Assembly (NCBI GenBank): GCA_029776465.1
Contig: JAKOTC010000111.1
Span: 1-5,146, forward strand
Origin: Bacillota bacterium
Lineage (GTDB): Bacteria > Bacillota > Clostridia > Oscillospirales > JAKOTC01
Direction: 5' to 3'
Length of the DNA stretch: 5,146 bases
The notes beneath the pieces were generated by a model, which saw nothing but the letters and a program-made list of their open reading frames with translations, had not been told where the DNA came from and made no database searches. The position numbers and the translations under genes were made by a program. The number at the start of each line of letters is the position of its first letter. Position 1 is the stretch's first letter. Positions 1 through 5,146 of the stretch are shown here, one piece after another.

Positions 1-931
1 TGGGATAGTCCACGGGTTTTTCAATCCGCTCCATTTTCTCCAGCTTTTTTTGGCGGGATTTGGCCATGTTGGAAGTGGAAGCCCGAGCGATGTTTTTGGC
101 GATATAATCCTCAAGCTGAGCAATCTCCTTCTGCTGGGCGGCATAGCTTTTGACCAGTTCCGTCCGCTTCTGCTCTTTTTGCTTGACAAAGCTTTCATAA
201 CTGCTGTTATATCGGGTGATTTTCCCCGAATCGATATCGTATATACAGTTGACCACCCGGTTCAGAAAGCTGAAATCATGGGAGACCAGGATAAAGGAGC
301 CCTTAAATGCCTGCAGGTATTGAGCCAGCCAATCAATGTGGGAGGTATCCAGAAAGTTGGTGGGCTCGTCCAGCAGAAGTACATCGGGGGATTCCATCAG
401 CAGTTTGGCCAGCATTACCTTGGCGCGCTGCCCTCCGCTGAGACTGGCTAGGGGAGTATCCAGCCCGAAGGCCACAATGCCCAAACCCTCGGCGGTTTTA
501 TCAATGACGCTGGGGATATCGTAAAACCCGGCACCGTCCAGACGGTATTGAATTTCCCCCATCTCCTCCAGCAGTTGGTCGTAATCGGCCCGCTGGGTAT
601 CAGTGCTGACAATCTGCTGCAGCTCATTCAAACGCTTTTCCAGCGCAAACAGGGGCTGAAAGGCGGAGAGCAGATACTCGCGAACCGAGGGGTTTCCTTT
701 GACTTTGGCCTGTTGATCCAAATATCCCAGCCGGCAGCGGGGATTCCATTTGATTTGTCCCGCATCCGGGACGACCTTTCCAATAAGAATATTGATAAAG
801 GTGGATTTTCCGGCGCCGTTCAGCCCGGTCAGTCCCAGCTTGTCCCCTCCAAAGAGGGACATATATGCATCGTTAAAGAGTTTTTTATCTCCCACCGTGT
901 GGGTTAAACTTTTTACATCCAAAATACTCAT
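1..931 (-). CDS. ABC-F family ATP-binding protein, N-terminal part (3' end beyond window)
   Basis: This is a soluble, duplicated ABC ATPase of the ABC-F type. These proteins have no membrane segments, and characterised members bind the ribosome at the E site to rescue stalled translation or protect against antibiotics. The frame is open from an ATG at 931 to the window edge and gives 310 residues. Seen in order: Walker A GLNGAGKST (residues 36-44), signature LSGGQ (164-168), Walker B VLLLDE (184-189) followed by PTNFLD, and the H-loop histidine in LVSHDF (218). A charged, probably coiled-coil linker follows from about 241 to 305, including QKEQKR and QQKEIAQLE, and matches the inter-domain linker diagnostic of ABC-F. 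The second ATPase domain lies outside; the family is usually 500-650 residues. The opening resembles, from memory, Bacillus YfmM-type proteins, so housekeeping or resistance roles cannot be separated here. The start is supported by TGGAG ten bases upstream. It lies 47 bases after the hydrolase gene, behind a hairpin. Confidence 0.93.
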   Translation of the reverse strand, partial: MSILDVKSLTHTVGDKKLFNDAYMSLFGGDKLGLTGLNGAGKSTFINILIGKVVPDAGQIKWNPRCRLGYLDQQAKVKGNPSVREYLLSAFQPLFALEKRLNELQQIVSTDTQRADYDQLLEEMGEIQYRLDGAGFYDIPSVIDKTAEGLGIVAFGLDTPLASLSGGQRAKVMLAKLLMESPDVLLLDEPTNFLDTSHIDWLAQYLQAFKGSFILVSHDFSFLNRVVNCIYDIDSGKITRYNSSYESFVKQKEQKRTELVKSYAAQQKEIAQLEDYIAKNIARASTSNMAKSRQKKLEKMERIEKPVDYP

Positions 932-941
932 AAATTATATA

Positions 942-946
942 CTCCA
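942..946 (-). promoter_or_regulatory. Ribosome binding site of the ABC-F gene
   Basis: On the minus strand the sequence reads TGGAG, then ten bases of AT-rich spacer, then the ATG at 931. It is a moderate Shine-Dalgarno site with slightly long spacing, and it supports the chosen start. It sits immediately downstream of the hairpin at 948-980. Confidence 0.65.
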
Positions 947-947
947 G

Positions 948-980
948 AAAGCCAAAGGGAGGATACCTCCCCTGGCTTTT
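948..980 (-). terminator. Hairpin after the hydrolase stop codon, possible (bidirectional) intrinsic terminator
   Basis: An imperfect inverted repeat lies directly after the hydrolase stop codon. On the plus strand AAAGCCA (948-954) pairs with TGGCTTT (973-979), and GGGAGG (957-962) pairs with CCTCCC (966-971). The loop is ATA, with a small AA/C internal mismatch. Read on the minus strand, the gene direction, the stem is followed by only TTTCT, which is a poor U-tract. Read on the plus strand it is followed by TTTTATATCTT, which is better. It could therefore be a weak or bidirectional terminator, or an mRNA 3' stabilising stem that lets some transcription reach the ABC-F gene. The stem is seen directly; its function is inferred. 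Confidence 0.5.
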
Positions 981-3234
981 ATATCTTCACGGGCGGACCG
1001 ATTGGGTCCTTTTCAATATAAGGGGTATCAAATTTGATTGAACGATTGATTAAAAAGCCGCCGCCGGGGCAGGGAACCCGCCCGCTCGCGGTAAATCCCG
1101 GGGATTGGGGGGCAAAGGTATAGGATTCAAAACCCGGAAGCTGAGGCTTTAAGCCCAGAATATAGGCATAGTAGAAATAGACCGGAATTGCCGACCAAGC
1201 ATGGCAAAGACTGCCCGCATTGTCGAAATCCCAACCCGCTCTACCGGTTTCCCAAAAGCTTGTGGCGCCCTGGAACAGCATGTTCCCCCAGATTTCCGCA
1301 ATGCTGTTAAATACCGTTTTGGCATATATCTCGGGACGGGTCATCAAGGCCTCATATTTATAGATGGCATGGGATAAGGTTACCTCCACAAGCCCGTTTT
1401 GGGGATTGGCCAGTAAGGGGAGAATATGTTTCTGCTGTTCCTCATCGGCCGCACCGCAAAGCAGGGCGAGGGACTGGGTCAGTTCGGCGTAATGATGCTT
1501 TCCCTCCGAATCCAGGTAGGTGGCAAATGCAAGCGCTGCAGAATCCCAAAAGAGGGTGCGGATGGCGCGATTGATTTTCTTTTGAGCATTCAGATAAGAA
1601 TCATCGGGCTTGTAGAGGGCGCTGCTGATTTTATGCATGGATTCCAGAGCCATGGAAAAGAAGGCATTCAGGGGAAGATCAAAGCGATTCGTTTCCGCGT
1701 TGTCCTCCTCGGAGTAGCCGTTCATCCCATCGGACCATTCGCAGAAGTTCCAGTATTCTTTTCCGACGAATTTGGCCACCAGGCCGTTTTTATCCATTCG
1801 GGTTAAAAAGGTGCGGATCACCGTTTCTGCGGTGGGCAGCATCTCGGCAACGAATTCCTTATCTCCGCTGAAAAGCAGATACTCCCACAGGGCGACGATC
1901 CAGACCAGGGAGAAGTAAGGAATTACCACGGAGACCCGGGCAGGGGCGCAAAGCTCCAGCAATCCGTCGGGGCGAAGGCCCAGTCCCAGCAGACGCAAGG
2001 AGGCCTTCGGGAATTCATACTCGCCGAAGCAGTAATACCCGCAGAGCATTTGATTTCGGGAATCCATGGCATATAAAGCCTGTTCCCGCCAGGGAGTATC
2101 CTCATAATGCTCGTGCATGCAGAGGTGGAGGGTGCGAATCCCCACATCGGCGATTTTCTGATGGAGCTTATCGGTGCACTCCAACCTGCCGCGGTTGGTA
2201 ACCGGGTAGGTGGTCGGAAGCAGGCCCAGATAGTATATCACCGCTTCGTCATCATGAATGTGCATCTGAATGTATCGGCAGCCCGCACGTTTAAAACAAT
2301 GCGTAAAGCGCTGACGTCCCTCTGTGCAGATATAGCGGGCGGCAAAGTTGCGTCCCCCCACATAAGCCCGGACACGCAAATCGTCCAGGTGTTCGCCATA
2401 GGCGATCTCAACCGGGGTTCCATATTTGGCGGAGATTTCAAAATCCAGCCAGCCGGCTTCTTCTCTGCCCAGATCTACCACAATATACAGGCCTTCCCCC
2501 ACATTGGCGGAAAGCCGATAGCCGTTTTGGAAGGGCAGCACTGCATGGGCCGGCATCAGATTTTTGGGGGAGAGAAAGGCCCGCTGAACCCCTTCGGCGA
2601 TTCCCTTGGCTTCTTGATTGGGCAGGAAAATTCCCTGTGCACAAACTTTTGCGGCAAGCCGCTCTCCGACGGTTAGCCTCTGAACCGGGCGGGGGTAAAG
2701 TTTGGGCGGATCGCTCATCTTACAGGGTTCCCATCCTCCGCCGATGACATAATCAGCGCTGTTCCAGCCCGACCGCTTGGTGGCATTATATTCAAAAGAG
2801 AAGGATAATTGACCCGACAGCTTTTCCACCGGGCCGCTTTTATAATCGACAGCCGGGCTGCACAAAGTATCCGGCCCGCTTTTTGCCACCGTTTTATTAT
2901 TCTGGGTCAGGGCAAAAACAACGCCCGGTTGCCCTTTTCGGGTTACCGAGCTATCTTCATTGGCAGAATAGCCCAAAACGCAGAGCCGGTTTTCACCGGT
3001 TTTTGCGAATGCGGCAACCTCGTATTCATCATAGACTTTATATTCCGGATAATCGGCATACTGACCCGCTCCCACCAACTTTCCGTTCAGCCAGACGGCA
3101 TAATTGGTATCAGCGCTGATATAGAGCTTTAATCCATCGGGCTTTGTCAGATGAAAGGGGTGTATGAACCGAAGGTATTGATTTACGCCATCCTGATCAT
3201 TCCATATCATTTGGGTATGTTGAAAGATCTCCAT
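979..3234 (-). CDS. GH78-type alpha-L-rhamnosidase-like glycoside hydrolase, cytoplasmic
   Basis: A 751-residue protein of the GH78 type, whose known members release terminal alpha-L-rhamnose from oligosaccharides or plant glycosides by an inverting mechanism. It has no signal peptide or membrane segment, so it probably acts in the cytoplasm on imported oligosaccharides. The N-terminal part (about 25-90) has a jelly-roll-like pattern with YAVWLNGKLVGAG, as in rhamnosidase carbohydrate-binding domains. A second beta region runs to about 345. The (alpha/alpha)6 barrel starts around 355 and contains DTPWREQALYAMD (379-391). Its acidic residues D379, E384 and D391 have the spacing I recall for the D567/E572/D579 set of Bacillus RhaB. 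SFWE near the barrel end supplies a candidate general base, E662, followed by SLCHAWSA (675-682) and a short C-terminal beta domain. An in-frame TTG at 3264 would overlap thrB, but ATG 3234 has an excellent ribosome binding site. The substrate is not proven; another alpha-linked sugar is possible. Confidence 0.85.
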   Translation of the reverse strand: MEIFQHTQMIWNDQDGVNQYLRFIHPFHLTKPDGLKLYISADTNYAVWLNGKLVGAGQYADYPEYKVYDEYEVAAFAKTGENRLCVLGYSANEDSSVTRKGQPGVVFALTQNNKTVAKSGPDTLCSPAVDYKSGPVEKLSGQLSFSFEYNATKRSGWNSADYVIGGGWEPCKMSDPPKLYPRPVQRLTVGERLAAKVCAQGIFLPNQEAKGIAEGVQRAFLSPKNLMPAHAVLPFQNGYRLSANVGEGLYIVVDLGREEAGWLDFEISAKYGTPVEIAYGEHLDDLRVRAYVGGRNFAARYICTEGRQRFTHCFKRAGCRYIQMHIHDDEAVIYYLGLLPTTYPVTNRGRLECTDKLHQKIADVGIRTLHLCMHEHYEDTPWREQALYAMDSRNQMLCGYYCFGEYEFPKASLRLLGLGLRPDGLLELCAPARVSVVIPYFSLVWIVALWEYLLFSGDKEFVAEMLPTAETVIRTFLTRMDKNGLVAKFVGKEYWNFCEWSDGMNGYSEEDNAETNRFDLPLNAFFSMALESMHKISSALYKPDDSYLNAQKKINRAIRTLFWDSAALAFATYLDSEGKHHYAELTQSLALLCGAADEEQQKHILPLLANPQNGLVEVTLSHAIYKYEALMTRPEIYAKTVFNSIAEIWGNMLFQGATSFWETGRAGWDFDNAGSLCHAWSAIPVYFYYAYILGLKPQLPGFESYTFAPQSPGFTASGRVPCPGGGFLINRSIKFDTPYIEKDPIGPPVKI

Positions 3235-3243
3235 TTCTTTCAG

Positions 3244-3252
3244 CCTTCCTTT
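3244..3252 (-). promoter_or_regulatory. Strong ribosome binding site deciding the hydrolase start
   Basis: The minus strand reads AAAGGAAGG nine bases before the ATG at 3234. This near-ideal Shine-Dalgarno site lies just after the thrB stop codon. It argues for ATG 3234 as the start and against the upstream in-frame TTG at 3264, which would place this site inside the coding region. It also shows that the hydrolase can be translated independently from a transcript shared with thrB. Confidence 0.85.
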
Positions 3253-3256
3253 CAGC

Positions 3257-4156
3257 TTAGTCAAATTCTTCTACGACAGCGCCGTTTTCATCCGACACCA
3301 GCGGCACTACCTGCCAATCGGTTAAGCCCTTGCGGTTTAAAAGCTCACGAACCACCGGTACGAAAGAAGTATCGTCGGGGCGGAGGATCGCCATAATCGT
3401 TGAGCCCGCACCCGAGATATAAACGCCGCAGGCGCCGGACTTTTGGGCAATTTGAAAAACCTCACTGCTGTTTTTGATATAACGCATTCGATAGGGTTGA
3501 TGCAGCCGGTCACCCACGGCCGCATGAATATGCTCCAAATTGCCGGAAAGCAGGGCGGCGGTCAGGAGGGATGCCCGGGAGAGATTGTAAACCGCATCCT
3601 TATGGGAGACTTCCATGGGGAGAGCGCCCCGGGCCACCTCGGTTTTCAGTTCGCTTTTTGGGATCAAAGCGGCAAAGGAAACCTTATCTTTCAATGGAAC
3701 TTTGCAGGTGTAGACCTGATCCTCATCCATCACCGAGGCCACAAATCCGCCCAGCATGGCGGGAGCCACATTGTCGGGATGCCCTTCAATATGGGAGGCG
3801 ATGTTGATCAGTTCGGTTCTTGTCAGGGGCTGGCCCAATAGAGCATTGGCGCCCAGCAGCCCGGCCACGATACAGGCCGAAGAACTTCCCAGTCCCCTGG
3901 CGAAGGGGATGGGGCTGGTTTGAACAATCTCAAGGCCGCCCAGCTCTTTGCCGCAGATATCGTAAAGACGCTTAATGGTCTTATAAACCAAGTTGTTTTT
4001 ATTTTTAAGGATTGGACAGCCGTCGGTAGAGCGGATCACCAGTTTTTCAGCGGGAAGGATCTCAACAGTGTTATACATAGACAAAGCAAGCCCCAGGCTG
4101 TCAAAGCCGGGGCCGATATTGGCACTGGTAGCGGGAACGGTGATTTTAACTCTCAT
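3257..4156 (-). CDS. thrB: Homoserine kinase
   Basis: Homoserine kinase of the GHMP superfamily: it phosphorylates L-homoserine with ATP to give O-phospho-L-homoserine, the substrate of threonine synthase. It is a cytoplasmic enzyme. The 299 residues are close to the usual length of about 300-310. All three GHMP motifs are visible: PATSANIGPGFDSLG at 8-22, the ATP-binding glycine-rich loop PFARGLGSSSA at 84-94, and GVYISGAGSTIMAI at 244-257. EGHPDNVAPAMLGG (124-137) and the arginine in ELKTEVARGALP (about 176) match conserved substrate-site regions of homoserine kinases. The ATG at 4156 puts the first motif at its normal distance from the N-terminus. The gene follows hom by 37 bases and precedes the hydrolase by 22. 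Its ribosome binding site is weak, so coupling to hom translation is possible. No frameshift or missing key residue is seen. Confidence 0.97.
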   Translation of the reverse strand: MRVKITVPATSANIGPGFDSLGLALSMYNTVEILPAEKLVIRSTDGCPILKNKNNLVYKTIKRLYDICGKELGGLEIVQTSPIPFARGLGSSSACIVAGLLGANALLGQPLTRTELINIASHIEGHPDNVAPAMLGGFVASVMDEDQVYTCKVPLKDKVSFAALIPKSELKTEVARGALPMEVSHKDAVYNLSRASLLTAALLSGNLEHIHAAVGDRLHQPYRMRYIKNSSEVFQIAQKSGACGVYISGAGSTIMAILRPDDTSFVPVVRELLNRKGLTDWQVVPLVSDENGAVVEEFD

Positions 4157-4193
4157 ACCACTTACATCCAGTCTTTTTTTATTTGCTTTTTAA
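4157..4193 (-). other. hom-thrB intergenic spacer, A-rich, with only a weak ribosome binding site
   Basis: The 37-base gap is A-rich in the gene direction and includes a run of seven A. There is no hairpin and no credible -35/-10 pair. Before the thrB ATG the only purine-rich candidates are GGAT about ten bases upstream and AAGTGG nearly touching the start; neither is a good Shine-Dalgarno site. The two genes are probably on one transcript. Confidence 0.5.
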
Positions 4194-5146
4194 TTACTGA
4201 TCCAAACCATCCTCAGCGGACAAAACCGGCATGATAGTATCGGGATGGCCGATGGGAGCCAGTTTTTCAATCAGCTCGTTTTTGGTAATATTTCTGATGA
4301 TTCCCGCATATCCCCGGTCTTTTTCAAGCTGAAGGGGAGTAACCGAACCCAACAGAGATTTGACGGCGTGAGCATGAACCGGTTCGGCATAGCGGAAATA
4401 ATAATCCATTCTGATTTTGCTTGCCTGCCGGACATAGCCCTGACAAGCGTCCTCCCAGATAATGCGGCGGATGTTGTCCCGATGGCGGACACAGTCGATT
4501 ACATCGGCAATAACCGCGCTTGCCGTGGGGAATTTTCCGGCGCCTCGACCGTAGAACATCACATCGCCGGTGGCATCACCGCTGACGATAATGCCGTTAT
4601 ACACATCCTCAATCCCTGCCAGCTGATGTCCGGCGGGAACCAGGGCGGGACTGACCCAGGCCAGAATCTCATCCTCGTTGATCCGCTCGGCATATCCCAG
4701 CAGCTTGATGACGCCGCCCCACAGTTCAGCATATTCGATATCGGTCTTGCTGATACCGGTAATACCGCAGGTTTCAACCATGTGGGGATAGACATGCCGT
4801 CCAAAGGCAAGGGAAGAGAGAATGCAGATCTTTCGAACGGTGTCATGACCCTCCACATCGGCGGCGGGATTGCGTTCGGCATAACCCAGTTCCTGCGCGA
4901 TTTTTAAGGCCTCATCGAATCCCATCCCCGACTTGACCATCTTGGTGAGGATGAAGTTTGTTGTTCCGTTTAGAATACCGACAACGCGATTAATATTATT
5001 GGCGGCCAGGCACTGGTGGAGGGGACGAATAATCGGAATGCCTCCGCCCACACTGGCTTCAAACAACAGCATAACTCCCTTATCCCGAGCAATGGACAAA
5101 AGCTCGGCACCGTGGGTGGCAATCAGCTCTTTATTGGAAGTGACAA
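4194..5146 (-). CDS. hom: Homoserine dehydrogenase, C-terminal 317 residues (5' end beyond window)
   Basis: Homoserine dehydrogenase reduces L-aspartate 4-semialdehyde to L-homoserine with NAD(P)H, the branch step toward threonine and methionine. The frame is open to the right edge, so the start and most of the nucleotide-binding Rossmann domain (usually about 100 residues, with a GxGxxG loop) are missing. The visible part begins VTSNKELIATHGAELL, matching the conserved TxNK region at the end of that domain. Next come EASVGGGIPII, GILNGTTNFIL and the family signature from AQELGYAE to the catalytic lysine (coordinates 4898-4830), which fits the PROSITE homoserine dehydrogenase pattern exactly. 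GRGAGKFPTASAV follows near visible residue 200. The last 70 or so residues, from YYFRYAEP, sit where long-form enzymes carry an ACT regulatory domain, but are short and divergent. A TTG at 5099 is internal and not a start. The gene precedes thrB by 37 bases, as expected for a threonine operon. Confidence 0.95.
   Translation of the reverse strand, partial: VTSNKELIATHGAELLSIARDKGVMLLFEASVGGGIPIIRPLHQCLAANNINRVVGILNGTTNFILTKMVKSGMGFDEALKIAQELGYAERNPAADVEGHDTVRKICILSSLAFGRHVYPHMVETCGITGISKTDIEYAELWGGVIKLLGYAERINEDEILAWVSPALVPAGHQLAGIEDVYNGIIVSGDATGDVMFYGRGAGKFPTASAVIADVIDCVRHRDNIRRIIWEDACQGYVRQASKIRMDYYFRYAEPVHAHAVKSLLGSVTPLQLEKDRGYAGIIRNITKNELIEKLAPIGHPDTIMPVLSAEDGLDQ

Noticed and set aside
50..907. 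Plus-strand open frames of 133 and 119 residues opposite the ABC-F gene
   Set aside because: The minus-strand frame here carries intact Walker A, LSGGQ, Walker B and H-loop motifs, so the plus-strand frames are shadows.
934..939. TATAAT on the minus strand, resembling a -10 promoter element before the ABC-F gene
   Set aside because: It ends only two bases before the ATG, so a transcript would begin inside the gene. No -35-like element is found at the right distance; it is simply the AT-rich spacer after the ribosome binding site.
966..972. GGGGAGG on the minus strand as a ribosome binding site for a small gene
   Set aside because: It is one arm of the hairpin. The only start codon at a suitable distance (TTG) runs into a stop after a few codons, and it is too far from the ABC-F ATG.
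2107..2676. 189-residue plus-strand open frame opposite the hydrolase
   Set aside because: Antisense to the GH78-like coding sequence, with a composition that looks like a mirrored coding frame and no recognisable motif.
3235..3264. TTG start at 3264 for the hydrolase, overlapping the thrB stop
   Set aside because: It would add ten residues encoded by the strong Shine-Dalgarno region itself. The ATG at 3234 with AAAGGAAGG nine bases upstream is a much better start.
4245..4907. 220-residue plus-strand open frame opposite hom
   Set aside because: It lies wholly antisense to the conserved catalytic part of hom, whose family signature is unambiguous. The translation shows no recognisable domain, and there is no evident ribosome binding site.
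5097..5099. TTG at 5099 as a start for homoserine dehydrogenase
   Set aside because: The frame stays open to the window edge, and the 16 upstream residues (VTSNKELIATHGAELL) match the conserved family sequence, so the real start is outside the window.

Overview
The window is a compact run of four genes, all on the minus strand, with no convincing gene on the plus strand. The outer two are cut by the window edges. In transcription order (right to left) they are: a homoserine dehydrogenase lacking its N-terminus (hom, 5146 to 4194), a complete homoserine kinase (thrB, 4156 to 3257), a complete cytoplasmic glycoside hydrolase of the GH78 alpha-L-rhamnosidase type (3234 to 979), and the N-terminal 310 residues of an ABC-F family ATPase (931 to the left edge). 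Intergenic gaps are only 37, 22 and 47 bases.

The sequence suggests a low-to-mid GC Firmicute, most likely a gut-type Clostridia or Ruminococcaceae/Oscillospiraceae-like bacterium. This rests on about 50% GC by eye, purine-rich Shine-Dalgarno sites, the adjacent hom-thrB order, the GH78 enzyme without a signal peptide, and an ABC-F protein resembling Firmicute members. It is an inference from protein style; no database search was possible.

Hom and ThrB catalyse consecutive steps of threonine synthesis: aspartate semialdehyde to homoserine, then homoserine to O-phosphohomoserine. Threonine synthase (thrC), which would finish the pathway, is not in the window. The hydrolase follows thrB by 22 bases with its own strong ribosome binding site, so it is probably co-transcribed despite having no obvious metabolic link. 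A hairpin starting at the hydrolase stop codon may end or attenuate this unit before the ABC-F gene, which has its own modest ribosome binding site.

I found no mobile element, CRISPR array, tRNA, rRNA, riboswitch or phage signature, and no evidence of a new multi-gene system. The points most worth a second look are the hydrolase downstream of thrB, its active-site motif variant and unknown substrate, and the short divergent regulatory tail of the homoserine dehydrogenase.
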